From positions 1,192,523,172 to 1,192,587,171 of the forward strand of contig NC_056737.1 of NCBI RefSeq assembly GCF_019279795.1: a stretch of 64,000 nucleotides of DNA. Direction: 5' to 3'. This document shows positions 1 to 14,389 of this stretch, one piece after another. A program made the translations under genes and the position numbers. Numbering within the stretch: the stretch's first letter is position 1; each line of letters opens with the position of its first letter. The DNA is from Protopterus annectens (Eukaryota; Chordata; Ceratodontiformes; Protopteridae). The notes beneath the pieces are model-generated. The model had not been told where the DNA came from. It searched no databases and saw only the letters and a program-made list of their open reading frames with translations.

Positions 1-3000
1 GGAAGAAAAAAAAAAATAAAACTATTCTACAGTACTAGCATAGCGGTGGAAGGAAGAAAAAATAAAAAAATAAAACTGTTCTACAGTACTAGCATAGCGG
101 TGGAAGGAAGAAAAAATAAAAAAGCAAAACTGTTCTACAGTACTAGCATAGCGGTGGAAGGAAGAAAAAAAAATAAAACTGTTCTACAGTACTAGCATAG
201 CAGTGGAAGGAAGAAAAAATAAAAAAATAAAACTGTTCTACAGTACTAGCATAGCGGTGGAAGGAAGAAAAAATTAAAAAAATAAAACTGTTCTACAGTA
301 CTAGCATAGTGGTGGAAGGAAGAAAAATAAAAAAAATAAAACTGATCTACAGTACTAGCATAGCGGTGGAAGGAAGAAAAAATAAAAAAAAATAAAACTG
401 TTCTACAGTACTAGCATAGCGGTGGAAGGAAGAAAAAATAAAAAAATAAAACTGTTCTACTGTACTAGCATAGCAGAGGAAGGAAGAAAAAAATAAAATA
501 AAACTGTTCTACAGTACTAGCATAGTGGTGGAAGGATGAAAAAAATAAAATTAAACTTTTCTACAGTACTAGCATAGTGTGGAAGGAAAGAAAAAATAAA
601 AAAAAAATAAAACAAAAAAAATGTACAGTACTGCATTTGTTTGCCTTAACGGGGGGCTGTTGTTTCTCCACCAGATGCTTATTTTGTTGAATCCATTAAA
701 ATACTATTTTTACATCCTTTTTGGGGGTAACAATATTTCCCAATCCACAGTCACTTGCTTATTTTTTTTAACCACAGCTCTTTCCCTCTCATTATATTAG
801 AGAAAACTGACATGAGAAGACCAGCTACATCTCAGAACCCTGAAGAATGACCATCAGCACCCTCTCAAAACCCTGAGAAATACCAGTCAACTCTTTAGCA
901 GAATAAGCTACATAATGTTCTTCTGTTATGTGTGGCACACACCCAGCGGTGGAAGGAAGAAAAAATTAAAAAAATAAAACTGTTCTACAGTACTAGCATA
1001 GAGGTGGAAGGAAGAAAAAAAAATAAATAAAACTGTTCTACAGTACTAGCATAGCGGTGGAAAGAATAAAAATAAAAATATATAAAACTGTTCTGCAGTA
1101 CTAGCATAGTGAGGGAAGGATGAAAAAATAAAAAAAATAAAACTGTTCTACAGTACTAGCATAGCGGTGGAAGGAAGAAAAAATAAAACAAATAAAACTA
1201 TTCTACAGTACTAGCATAGCGGTGGAAGGAAGAAACAAAAATAAATCTGTTCTACTGTACTAGCATAGCGGTGGAAGGAAGAAAAAATAAAACAAATAAA
1301 ACTGTTCTATAGTACTAGCATAACGGTGGAAGGAAAAAAAAAAATAAAACTGTCCTACAGTACTAGCATAGCGGTGGAAGGAAGAAAAAATAAATAAAAA
1401 AAAACTTTTCTACAGTACTAGCATAGCAGTGGAAGGAAGAAAAAATAAAAAATAAATAAAACTGTTCTACACTACTAGTATAGAGGTGGAAGGAAGAAAA
1501 AAATCAAAAAAATAAACCTATTCTACAGTACTAGCATCAGAGAAAATAAAAATAAAACTATTCTTCAGTAGTGGTAGAAGGAAGACAAAATAAAAAAAAA
1601 ACTGTTATACAGTACTAGCATAGCGGTGGAAGGAAGAAAAAAAAAAAAAATAAAACTGTTCTACTGTATGAGTATAGTGGTGGAAGGAAGAAAAAATAAA
1701 AAAATAAAACTGTTCTATAGTTTTAGCATAGTGGTGGAAGGAGGAAAAAATAAAAAAAATAAAACTGTTCTACAGTACTAGCACAGCAGTGGAAAGAAGA
1801 AAAAAATAAAAAATAAAACTATTCTACAGTACTAGCATAGCGGTGGAAGGAAGAAAAAATAAATAAAAACTGTTCTACAGTGGTAGTATAATAGTGGAAG
1901 GAAGAAAACAATTTAAAAAACTGTTCTACAGTACTAGCATAGCGGTGGAAGGAAGAAAAAGATAAAAAAAATAAAACTGTTCTACAGTACTAGCATAGTG
2001 GTGGAAGGAAGAAAAAAAATAAAAAGTAAAACTGTTCTACAGTACTAGCATAGTGGTGGAAGGAAGAAAAAAAAAAAAAATAAAACTGTTTTACAGTACT
2101 AGCATAGCGGTGGAAGGAAGAAAAAGTTAAAAAAATAAAACTGTTCTACAGTACTCGTATAGCGGTGGAAGGAAAAAAAATAAAAAAAATAAAACTGTTC
2201 TACAGTACTAGCATAGTGGTGGAAGGAAGAAAAATAAAAAAAATAAAACTGTTCTACAGTACTAGCATAGCGGTGGAAGGAAGAAAAAAGAAAAAAGAAA
2301 ACTGTTCTACAGCACTAGCATAGCGGTGGAAGGAAGAAAAAATAAAAATGAAAAAAAATAAAACTGTTCTACAGTACTCGTATAGCGGTGGAAGGAAGAA
2401 AAAAATAAAATAAAACTGTTCTACAGTACTAGCATAGCAGTGGAAGGAAGAAAAAAATAAAATAAAACTGTTCTACAGTACTAGTATAGTGTGGAAGGAA
2501 AGAAAAAAGAAAAAAAATAAAAGCAAAAAAATGTACAGTACTGCATTTGTTTGCCTTAACGGGAGGCTGTTGTTTCTGCACCAGATGCTTATTTTGTTGA
2601 ATCCATCCAATACTATTTTTAAATCCTTTTTGAGGGTAATAATATTTCCCAATCCACAGTCACTTGCTTATTTTTTTAACCACAGCTCTTTGCCTCTCGT
2701 TATAGTAGAGAAAACTGACATGAGAAGACTGGCTCCATCTCAGAACCCTGAAGAATGACCGTCAACACCTTCTCAAAACCTTGAGAAATACCAGTCAACT
2801 CTTTAGCAGATTAAGCTACATAATGTTCTTCTGTTATGTGTGGCACACACCCAGCTATGGAAGGAAGAAAAAATAAAAAAATAAAACTGTTCTACAGTAC
2901 TAGTATAGCAGTGGAAAGAAGAAAAAATAAAAAAAATAAAACTGTTCTACAGTACTAGCATAGCGGTGGAAGGAAGAAAAAATAAAAAAATAATAAAACT

Positions 3001-6000
3001 GTTCTACAGTACTAGCGTAGCGGTGGAAGGAAGAAAAAAATAAAAAAAATAAAACTGTTTTACAGTACTAGCATAGCGGTGGAAGGAAGAAAAAGTTAAG
3101 AAAAATAAAACTGTTCAACTAACTAGCATAGTGGTGGAAGGAAGAAAAATAAAAAAAAACTGTTCTACAGTACTAGCATAGAGGTGGAAGGAAGAAAAAA
3201 AATAAAACTGTTCTACAGTACTAGCATAGCGGTGGAAGAAAGAAAAATAAAAAAAATAAAACTGTTCTACAGTACTAGCATTGCTGTGGAAGGAAGAAAA
3301 AATAAAAAAAATAAAACTGTTCTACAGTACTGGCATAGCAGTGGAAGGAAGAAAAAAAAATAAACCTTTTCTACAGTACTAGCATAGCAGTGGAAGGAAG
3401 AAAAAATAAAAAATAAATAAAACTGTTCTACACTACTAGTATAGAAGGCGAAGGAAGAAAAAATCAAAAAAAAAAAAACCTATTCTACAGTACTAGCATC
3501 AGAGAAAATAAAAAATAAAACTGTTCTACAGTACTAGCATAGCGGTGGAAGGAAGAAAAAATAAAAAATACAACTGTTCTACAGTACTAGCATAGCGGTG
3601 GACGGAAAAAAAATAAATAAATAAAACTATTCTACAGTACTAGCATAGCGGTGGAAGAAAAAAATTAATAATAATAAAACTATTCTACAGTACTAGCATA
3701 GCGGTGGAAGGAAGAAAAATAAAAAAAAATAAAACTGTTCTACAGTACTGGCATAGCGGTGGAAGGAAGAATAAATAAAAAATAAAACTGTTCTACAGTA
3801 CTAGCATAGCGGAGGAAGGAAGAAAAAATAAAAAAAACAAAACTGTTCTACAGTATTAGCATAGCAGTGGAAGGAAGAAAAAAAAATAAACCTTTTCTAC
3901 AGTACTAGCATAGCAGTGGAAGGAAGAAAAAATAAAAAATAAATAAAACTGTTCTACACTACTAGTATAGAAGGCGAAGGAAGAAAAAATAAAAAAAAAA
4001 AACCTATTCTACAGTACTAGCATCAGAGAAAATAAAAAATAAAACTATTCTTCAGTACTAGCATAGTGGTAGAAGGAAGACAAAATAAAAAAAAACTTTT
4101 ATACAGTACTAGCATAGCTGTGGAAGGAAGAAAAAAATAAAATAAAACTGTTCTACAGTATGAGCATAGTGGTGGAAGGAAGAAAAAATAAAAAAATAAA
4201 ACTGTTCTATAGTACTAGCATAGTGGTGGAAGGAGGAAAAAATAAAAAAAAACTGTTCTACAGTACTAGCACAGCAGTGGAAAGAAGAAAAAAATAAAAA
4301 AAAAACTATTCTACAGTACTAGCATAGCGGTGGAAGGAAGAAAAAATAAAAAAAATGTTCTACAGTAGTAGCATAATAGTGGAAGGAAGAAAAAAATTAA
4401 AAAACTGTTCTACAGTACTAGCATAGCGGTGGAAGGAAGAAAAAAATAAAAAAAATAAAACTGTTCTACAGTAGTAGCATAGTGGTGGAAGGAAAAAAAA
4501 TAAAAAATAAAACTGTTCTACAGTACTAGCATAGCGGTGGAAGGAAGAAAAAAATAAAAAAAATAAAACTGTTTTACAGTACTAGCATAGCGGTGGAAGG
4601 AAGAAAAAGTTAAAAAAATAAAACTGTTCTACAGTACTAGCACAGCGGTGGAAGGAAGAAAAAATGAAAAAAAAATAAAACTGTTCTACACTACTCGTAT
4701 AGCTGTGGAAGGAAAGAAATAAAAAAATAAAACTGTTCTACAGTACTAGCATAGTGGTGGAAGGAAGAAAAAATAAAAAAAATAAAACTGTTCTACAGTA
4801 CTAGCATGGCGGTGGAAGGAAGAAAAAATAAAAAAATAAAGCTGTTCTACAGTACCAGCATAGCAGTGGAAGGAAAAAAAATAAAAATGAAAAAAAAAAT
4901 AAAACTGTTCTACAGTACTAGCATAGCGGTGGAAAGAAGAAAAATAAAAAAAATATAAAACTGTTCTACAGTACTAGCATAGCGGTGGGAGGAAGAAAAA
5001 ATAAAAAAAACAAAACTGTTCTACAATACTAGCATAGCGGTGGAAGGAAGTAAAATAAAAAAAAAACTGTTCTACAGTACTAGCATAGCGGTGGAAGGAA
5101 GAAAAAATAAAAAAATAAAACTATTCTACAGTACTATCATAGCGGTGGAAGGAAAAAAAAATAAAAAAAATAAAACAGTTCTATAGTACTAGCATAGCGG
5201 TGGAAGAAGTAAAAAATAAAAAATAAAACTGTTCTACAGTACTAGCATAGCAGTGGAAAGAAGAAACAATAAAAAATAAAACTATTCTACAGTACTAGCA
5301 TAGCAGTGGAAGGAAGAAAAAAATTAAATAAAACTGTTCTACAGTACTAGCATAGTGGTGGAAGGAAGAAAAAAAATAAAATAAAACTGTTCTACAGTAC
5401 TAGCATAGCGGTGGAAAGAAGAAAAATAAAAAAATATAAAACTGTTCTACAGTACTAGCATAGCGGTGGGAGGAAGAAAAAATAAAAAAACAAAACTGTT
5501 CTACAATACTAGCATAGCGGTGGAAGGAAGAAAAAATAAAAAAAACAAAACTGTTCTACAGTACTAGCATAGCGGTGGAAGGAAGAAAAAATAAAAAAAA
5601 TAAAACTATTCTACAGTACTATCATAGCGGTGGAAGGAAGAAAAAAAATAATAAAACTGTTCTACAGCACTAGCATAGCAGTGGAAGGAAGAAAAATAAA
5701 AAAAATAAAACTGTTCTACAGTACTAGCGTAGCGGTGGAAGGAAGAAAAAATAAAGAAAAAACAAAACTGTTCTACAGTACTAGCATAGTGGTGGAAGAA
5801 AGAAAAAAAAATGTTCTACAGTACTAGCATAGCGGTGGAAGGAAGAAAAAATAAAATAAAATAAAACTGTTCTACAGTACTAGCATAGTGGAAGGAAAGA
5901 AAAAATAAAAAAAATAAAACCAAAAAAATGTACAGTACTGCATTTGTTTGCCTTAACGGGAGGCTGTTGTCTCTGCACCAGATGCTTATTTTGTTGAATC

Positions 6001-7872
6001 CATCCAATACTATTTTTACATCCTTTTTGGGGGTAATAATATTTCCCAATCCACAGTCACTTGCTTATTTTTTTTTAACCACAGCTCTTTGCCTCTCGTT
6101 ATAGTAGAGAAAACTGACATGAGAAGACTGGCTCCATCTCAGAACCCTGAAGAATGACCATCAACACCCTCTCAAAACCCAGAGAAATACCAGTCAACTC
6201 TTTAGCAGAATAAGCTACATAACGTTCTTCTGTTATGTGTGGCACACACCCAGCGGTGGAAGGAAAAAAATAAAAAAAATAAAACTGTTCTACAGTACTA
6301 GCATAGCGGTGAAAGGAAGAAAAAATAAAAAAATAAAACTGTTCTACAGTACTAGAATAGCGGTGGAAAGAAGAAAAATAAAAAAATATAAAACTGTTCT
6401 ACAGTACTAGCATAGCAGTGGAAGGAAGAAAAAATAAAAAAATAAAACTGTTCTACAGTACTAGCATAGTGGTGGAAGGAAGAAAAAATAAAACTAATAA
6501 AACTGTTCTACATTACTAGCATAGCGGTGAAAGGAAGAAAAAAAATAAAATAAAACTGTTCTACAGTACTAGCATAGCGGTGGAAAGAAGAAAAATAAAA
6601 AATATAAAACTGTTCTACAGTACTAGCATAGCGGTGGGAGGAAGAAAAAATAAAAAAACAAAACTGTTCTACAATACTAGCATAGCGGTGGAAGGAAGTA
6701 AAATAAAAAACAAAACTGTTCTACAGTACTAGCATAGCGGTGGAAGGAAGAAAAAATAAAAAAAATAAAACTATTCTACAGTACTATCATAGCGGTGGAA
6801 GGAAGAAAAAAAATAATAAAACTGTTCTACAGTACTAGCATAGCAGTGGAAGGAAGAAAAATAAAAAAAATAAAACTGTTCTACAGTACTAGCGTAGCGG
6901 TGGAAGGAAGAAAAAATAAAGAAAAAAACAAAACTGTTCTACAGTACTAGCATAGTGGTGGAAGAAAGAAAAAAAAATGTTCTACAGTACTAGCATAGCG
7001 GTGGAAGGAAGAAAAAATAAAATAAAATAAAACTGTTCTACAGTACTAGCATAGTGGAAGGAAATAAAAAATAAAAAAAATAAAACCAAAAAAATGTACA
7101 GTACTGAATTTGTTTGCCTTAACGGGAGGCTGTTGTCTCTGCACCAGATGCTTATTTTGTTGAATCCATCCAATACTATTTTTACATCCTTTTTGGGGGT
7201 AATAATATTTCCCAATCCACAGTCACTTGCTTATTTTTTTTTAACCACAGCTCTTTGCCTCTCGTTATAGTAGAGAAAACTGACATGAGAAGACTGGCTC
7301 CATCTCAGAACCCTGAAGAATGACCATCAACACCCTCTCAAAACCCAGAGAAATACCAGTCAACTCTTTAGCAGAATAAGCTACATAACGTTCTTCTGTT
7401 ATGTGTGGCACACACCCAGCGGTGGAAGGAAAAAAATAAAAAAAATAAAACTGTTCTACAGTACTAGCATAGCGGTGAAAGGAAGAAAAAATAAAAAAAT
7501 AAAACTGTTCTACAGTACTAGAATAGCGGTGGAAAGAAGAAAAATAAAAAAATATAAAACTGTTCTACAGTACTAGCATAGCAGTGGAAGGAAGAAAAAA
7601 TAAAAAAATAAAACTGTTCTACAGTACTAGCATAGTGGTGGAAGGAAGAAAAAATAAAACTAATAAATCTGTTCTACATTACTAGCATAGCGGTGAAAGG
7701 AAGAAAAAAAATAAAATAAAACTGTTCTACAGTACTAGCATAGCGGTGGAGGGAAGAAAAAATAAGAAATACAACTGTTCTACAGTACTAGCTAAGCGGT
7801 GAAAGGAAGAAAAAAATAAAAAAAATAAAACTGTTCTACAGTACTAGCATAGCAGTGGAAGGAAGAGAAAAT
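1..7872. repeat. A-rich ~54-bp satellite array, left block
   Basis: Head-to-tail units of about 48-56 bp. Each unit has a conserved core (TTCTACAGTACTAGCATAG, then CGGTGGAAGG) and a variable purine tract of A with a few G and T. On the plus strand the tract is almost entirely purine, so the array is strongly strand-asymmetric. Units differ by point changes (GCGG/GCAG/GTGG, GTTC/ATTC) and by A-run length. The array begins before base 1. Open frames of up to about 90 codons run through it only where unit lengths happen to keep frame; their translations just repeat the unit and are not genes. No satellite name is recognised. Confidence 0.97.
5360..7695. repeat. tandem duplication of a 1.17-kb higher-order satellite block
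   Basis: About 5360-6528 and 6529-7695 are near-identical copies offset by 1166 bp. Each has the same order of short-unit variants and one long unit (5928 and 7094). The few differences (for example CTGCATTTG against CTGAATTTG after the start of the long unit) suggest a recent event. Confidence 0.88.
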
Positions 7873-10610
7873 AAAAACCCTGACCACACCACAAAAGGAG
7901 GGAGGGGTGTATCCATATTCATCAAGGATACCCACACCTCCAGGTTGGTGGCTACGCAAGAAGCATCGGAAACCATCCAGGTGCAATTAACCATAGGCAA
8001 AACTGCTCTACAATTTGTAGCATGCTACAGGCCACCCTCTCAAACTCAGGAAACCCACACAGCCTTCCTGAAGACACTGGAAGGTATAAATGTATCACCA
8101 AACACCATCATATTGGGTGACTTCAACTACCCGAATATAGACTGGGAACATTACTCAAGCCCAAACTTTCTATCCCAAAGGTTCCTGGAGTTCATAAATT
8201 CAAATGCCATGGAACAACTAGTCACCGTCCCCACAAGAGGAGAAAATATACTAGATCTCATCATCACGAACATGGGGACAAAATGCTCCACACCGGAAGT
8301 ATATCCCTCATTGGTGAGATCAGATCATAAACTAATCTCACTAGAAATCCACATCCCGCCCCCACCCCAAACAAAAGACCACAGTGAAGAACTTCTCTAA
8401 AGCAAACTTCACACTACTCAAGACAGGTGTGGTATCCTTCAAGGCCCCCGAGCCAATGGAAACCATAACCCAAGTTGCGGAAGCCCTTACAAATGCCTTC
8501 TATGAACACCTTCAGGACTGCATGGATCAGGCAATCCCAAATAAAACCAAGACTCTTTCCACCAAGGGCAAACGTCCAGTCTGGTGGACCCCAGCCATAA
8601 ACAAACTTTACAATAAGAGGAGAAAGCTATTACATGATAGAGCAAAATCCCAAAAAGGGAAGGCATCTTTGATCAGCACTAGCAAGAAACTACGATCCCT
8701 CATAAAATCATCCAAGGCCAACTTTGAGAGAAAAATTGCCATAGATTCAAAAGACAATCATAAGGCCTTCTTCAGCTATGTCAGAAACCTGGGTGGAAAC
8801 TCCCAGATATGCTCAGAATTAGTCCAAAATGATACAAAAATCACTGAACCCACAGACATTGCCAACATACTGGCAGACAGGTTCAGCACAAACTTCACCC
8901 TCTCCCCAAAAGGAGAGATAACTATCCCAACTGAGTGTAGCCTCCCAGACATCTCAAATGCGCAGGTGAAAGCTGCTCTCTCTAAAGCTAAAAACACAGC
9001 ATCAATGGGACCGGATGGGGTCCCCGACTGTGTGCTACATGAACTTAATGAAGAACTAAACCCACACATAAGGCAGCTGTTTAATCTTAGCCTCACCACA
9101 GGATATGTGCCCAAGGAGTGGCATATGGCAACTGTGGTCCCACTCCACAAAGGCAGTGCCTCTACGGACCCTGGTAATTACCACCCCATAAGCTTAACAA
9201 GCCTGGTCTGCAAAGCTATGGAGAGGATCATAATGGAACTCATAAACAAGGACATAGGGGACTTGCAGACCTTGGACCCAACCCAGTTTGGCTTTGTCAA
9301 GGGCAGATCTTGCCTTTTGAACTTGGTCGACTTCTTCGAAACAGTCACCAAGGCCATTGATGAGGGAAAGGCAGTCCATACAGCCTACCTTGACCTTGCA
9401 AAAGCTTTCGACACAATACCCCAATCGAGTATTATAGAGAAACTTACCAGCTTAAATGTAAACCCACATGACACAAGATGGGTTGCAAACTGACTAAAGG
9501 ACAGAACCCACAGGGTTAGAGTTGCTGGAGCCATGTCAGACTCCAAGCCGGTTACAAGTGGAGTCCCACAGGACTCAGTCCTTGGCCCCCTATTGTTCGG
9601 CATCTACTTCTCAGAAGTACAGGCAAACATAGGAGGACTATGGCTGACAAAGTTTGCGGATGACTGCAAACTGGGTGCCAAAGTGGATAGTACATCGGAC
9701 GCAGACATCCTTCAGAGGGGTCTCATGGGAACTGATAGCTGGTGCCAGAGCCATGGCCTGAAGTTAAACGCAAAAAAGTGTATAGTCATACCCTTCGGGA
9801 AAAACAAGGTAACCCCAAGCTACCATATAGGTGGCAACCCACTAAGCACAGAAGAGGTTATCAGGGACCTGGGGACCCAGGTTGACAGTGGCCTCTCGTT
9901 TGACACTCACGTTGCTGAAGTGGTTCAAAAGACCTTCTACATTGCCCACCTGATCATGAAGGGATTCACATCCAGATCAAGTGAGGTCATTGTTCCCCTG
10001 TACTCTTCACTTATCAGACCAATGATCGAGTACAATGCCCCATTCGGGATGTATCTCACCCGACACCTGCAGCAATTGGAGAGACCCCAAATGTTCCTCA
10101 CCAAAAGGATAATGGGACTCCAAAACCTGTCATATGCTGCCAGACTGAAGAAACTCCAACTCTATTCAGTTGCATACCGTCTGCTCAAAGGTGACCTGTG
10201 CCTGACATACAAGGCCATGACCAACCCGGAATTAATGGACATGCTCCACCTCAAAAAAACCAAATCCACCAAAACCACTAGAGCAAGAGTCTTAAACCTT
10301 AGCATGGATATAAATAGGACGTGCAGGAAGGATAGATTTATCACCCAAAGACTCCCCATACTGTGGAATAAAATCCCGGTCCATGTGAGGCAGAGCACCT
10401 CGCTGGCTCTGTTCAAGAGAAATCTTGACCGGTGGATGGGAGATCGTAGGTTTACCCCGGGAATCATCTCTGTGTCACTACTGGACAGAGGCAAAACAAA
10501 CTAATGGGCACAGTATTTCTAACATAAGGGGCGGCGTAAGCCACATAACTTTGGGCTAGGCTTATAAATGCCCTAGGGCAGTTAGCCTAGTATAAACCTA
10601 TGAACCTATA
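7873..10610 (+). mobile_element. 5'-truncated CR1-clade LINE inserted in the satellite
   Basis: A CR1 copy closely related to the full-length element at 57586-63468. It lacks ORF1 and the first part of ORF2, and starts in the endonuclease at the PDHTTKGG segment. The 3' end carries the same family tail (CTAGGGCAGTTAGCCTAG, then CCTATGAA-type repeats). The left junction lies in the purine tract of a satellite unit (AATAAAAA) and the right junction resumes at AAAAAACTGTTCTAC, so it landed in the A-rich part of a unit. No clear long target duplication is visible. Confidence 0.93.
7874..10504 (+). pseudogene. CR1 ORF2 remnant (APE endonuclease and reverse transcriptase)
   Basis: The reading passes through three frames: 7874-8400 (endonuclease), 8384-9493 (linker and RT part 1) and 9533-10504 (RT part 2 and C-terminus). 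Seen in the sequence: the endonuclease GDFNYPN and SDHK motifs, the RT motifs DLAKAFD, GVPQ-SVLGPLL and FADDCKLG, and the C-terminal VHVRQSTSLALFKRN. Breaks: a frameshift near 8390, a TGA at 9491-9493 where relatives have Trp, and a Gly-to-Asp change in GVPQDSVLGP. Relatives encode a single ORF2 that nicks the target and reverse-transcribes the RNA there. This copy is 5'-truncated and dead, but diverged little. Confidence 0.92.
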
Positions 10611-13600
10611 AAAAAAACTGTTCTACAGTACTAGTATAGCAGTGGAAGAAAGAAAAAATCAAAAAAATAAAACTATTTTACAGTACTAGCACAATGGTGG
10701 AAGGAAGAAAAAATAAAAAAATAAAACTGTTCTATACTACTAGCATAATGGTGGAAGGAGGAAAAAATAAAAAAATAAAACTGTTCTACAGTACTAGCAT
10801 AGCAGTGGAAAGAAGAAAAATAAAAAAATAAAACTATTCTACAGTACTAGCATAGCGGTGGAAGGAAGAAAAAAAACTGTTCTACAGTACTAGCATAATG
10901 GTGGAAGGAAGAAAAAATTAAAAAAAAAACTGTTCTACAATAGTAGCATAGCGGTGGAAGGAAGAAAAAAATAAAAAATAAAACTGTTCTACAGTACTAG
11001 CATAGCAATGGAAGGAAGAAAAAAAATAAAAAAAAATAAAAATGTTCTACAGTACTAGCATTGCAGTGGAAGGAAGAAAAAAATAAAAAAAATAAAACTG
11101 TTTTACAGTACTAGCATAGCGGTGGAAGGAAGAAAAAGTAGAAAAAAATAAAACTGTTCAACTAACTAGCATAGCGGTGAAAAGAAAAAAAAGAAAAAAA
11201 AGAAAACTATTCTACAGTACTAGCATAGCGGTAGAAGGAAGAAAAAATAAAAAAAATAAAACTGTTCTACAGTACTAGCACAGCGTTGGAAGGAAGAAAA
11301 ATAAAAAAAATAAAACTGTTCTACAGTACTAGCATAGTGGTGGAAGGAAGAAAAAATAAAAAAAAATAAAACTGTTCTACAGTACTAGCAAAGCGGTGGA
11401 AGGAAGAAAAAAAAATAAAACTGTTCTACAGTACTAGCATAGCTGTGGAAGGAAGAAAAAAATAAAACTGTTCTACAGTACTAGCATAGCGGTGGAAGGA
11501 AGAAAAAATAAAAAAATAAAACTGTTCTACAGTACAAGCATAGTGGTGGACGGAAGAAAAAATTAAAAAAAAATTAAACTATTCTACAGTACTAGCATAG
11601 CGGTGGAAGAAAGAAATAAATAAAAAAATAAAGCTGTTCTACAGTACTAGCATAGCTGTGGAAGGAAGAAAAAATAAAAAAATAAAATTGTTCTACAGTA
11701 CTAGCATAGCGGTGGAAGGAAGAAAAAATAAAAAAAAAAAACTGTTCTACAGTACTAGCATAGCGGTGGAAAGAAGAAAAAATAAAAAAAAAACTGTTCT
11801 ACAGTACTAGCATAGCGGTGGAAGGAAGAAAAAAATAAAATAAAACTGTTCTACAGTACTAGCATAGTGTGGAAGGAAAGAAAAAATAAAAAAAAAATAA
11901 AGCCAAAAAAATGTACAGTACTGCATTTGTTTGCCTTAATGGGAGGCTGTTGTTTCTTCACCAGATGCTTATTTTGTTGAATATATCCAATGCTATTTTT
12001 ACATTCTTTTTGGGGGTAATAATATTTCCCAATCCACAGTCACTTGCTTATTTTTTTTTTTAACCACAGATCTTTGACTCTCGTTATATTAGAGAAAACT
12101 GACATGAGAAGACTGGCTCCATCTCAGAACCCTGAAGAATGACCATCAACACCCTCTCAAAACCCTGAGAAATACCAGTCAACTCTTTAGCAGATTAAGC
12201 TACATAATGTTCTTTTGTTATGTGTGGCACACACCCAGCTGTGGAAGGAAGAAAAAATAAAAAATAAAACTGTTCTACAGTACTAGTATAGCAGTGGAAA
12301 GAAGAAAAAATAAAAAAATAAAACTGTTCTACAGTACTAGCATAGCGGTGGAAGGAAGAAAAAATAAAAAAAAAATAAAGCTGTTCTACAGTACTAGCGT
12401 AACAGTGGAAGGAAGAAAAAAATAAAAAAATAAAACTGTTTTACAGTACTAGCATAGCGGTGGAAGGAAGAAAAATTTAAGAAAAATAAAACTGTTCAAC
12501 TAACTAGCATAGCGGTGGAAGGAAGAAAAAATAAAACAAATAAAACTGTTCTACAGTACTAGCATAGCAGTGGAAGGAAGAAAAATAAAAAATAAAACTG
12601 TTCTACAGTACTAGCATAGCTGTGGAAGGAAGAAAACAAATAAAACTGTTCTACAGTACTAGCATAGCGGTGGAAGGAAGAAAAAATAAAAAAATTAAAC
12701 TGTTCTACAGTACTAGCATAGCGGTGGGCGGAAGAAAAAATAAAAAAAATAAAACTATTCTACAGTACTAGCATAGCGGTGGAAGGAAGAAAAATAAAAA
12801 AAAATAAAACTGTTCTACAGTACTAACATAGCAGTGGAAGAAAGAAAAAATAAAAAAATAAAACTGTTCTACAGTGCTAGCATAGCGGTGGAAGGAAGAA
12901 AAAATAAAAAAAAAAACTGTTCTACAGTACTAGCATAGCGGTGGAAGGAAGAAATAAAATATATATAAAACTGTTCTACAGTACTAGCATAGCGGTGGAA
13001 GGAAGGAAAAATAAAAAATAAAACTGTTCTACAGTACTAGTATAGCTGTGGAAAGAAGATAAAATAAAAAAATAAAACTGTTCTACAGTACTAGCATAGC
13101 GGTGGAAGGAAGAAAAAAAAAAAAAACTGTTCTACAGTACTAGTATAGCGGTGGAAGGAAGAAAAAACAAAACAAAAAAAAAACTGTTCTACAGTACTGG
13201 CATAGCGGTGGAAGGAAGAAAAAAATAAAAAATAAAACTGTTTTACAGTACTAGCATAGCGGTGGAAGGAAGAAAAAGTTAAGAAAAATAAAACTGTTCA
13301 ACTAACTAGCAAAGCGGTGGAAGGAAGAAAAAATAAAAAAAATAAAACTATTCTACAGTACTAGCATAGCGGTGGAAGGAAGAATAAAAAATAATAAAAC
13401 TGTTCTACAGTACTAGCATAGCGGTGGAAGGAAGAAAAATAAAAAAAATAAAACTGTTCTACAGTACTAGCATAGCGTTGGAAGGAAGAAAAAATAAAAA
13501 AAATAAAACTGTTCTACAGTACTAGCATATCGGTGGAAGGAAGAAAAAATAAAAAAACAAAACTGTTCTACAGTACTAGCATAGTGGAAGGAAAGAAAAA

Positions 13601-14389
13601 ATAAAAAAAATAAAACCAAAAAATTGTACAGTACTGCATTTGTTTGCCTTAACCAGAGGCTGTTGTCTCTGCACCAGATGCTTATTTTGTTGAATCCATC
13701 CAATACTATTTTTAAATCCTTTTTGGGGGTAATAATATTTCTGAATCCACAGTCACTTGCTTATTTTTTTAACCACAGCTCTTTGCCTCTCGTTATATTA
13801 GAGAAAACTGACATGAGAAGACTGGCTCCATCTCAGAACCCTGAAGAATGACCATCAGCACCCTCCCAAAATCCTGAGAAATACCAATCAACTCTTTAGC
13901 AGATTAAGCTACATAATGTTCTTCTGTTATGTGTGGCACACACCCAGCGGTGGAAGGAAGAAAAAATAAAAAATATAAAACTGTTCTACAGTACTAGCAT
14001 AGTGGTGGAAGGAAGAAAAAATTAAAAAAATAAAACTGTTCTACAGTACTAGCATAGCGGTGGAAAGAAGAAAAATAAAAAAATATAAAACTGTTCTACA
14101 GTACTAGCATAGTGGTGGAAGGAAGAAAAAATAAAAAAAATAAAACTGTTGGCATAGCGGTGGAAGGAAGAAAAAATAAAAAATAAAACTGTTCTACAGT
14201 ACTAGCATGGCTGTGGAAGGAAGAAAAAATAAAACAAATAAAACTGTTCTACAGTACTAGCATAGTGGTGGAAGGAAGAAAAAAAATAAAATAAAACTAT
14301 TCCACCGTACTAGCATAGCGGTGGAAGGTAGAAAAAAATAAAAATAATAAAACTGTTCTACAGTACTAGCATAGCAGTGGAAGGAAGAA

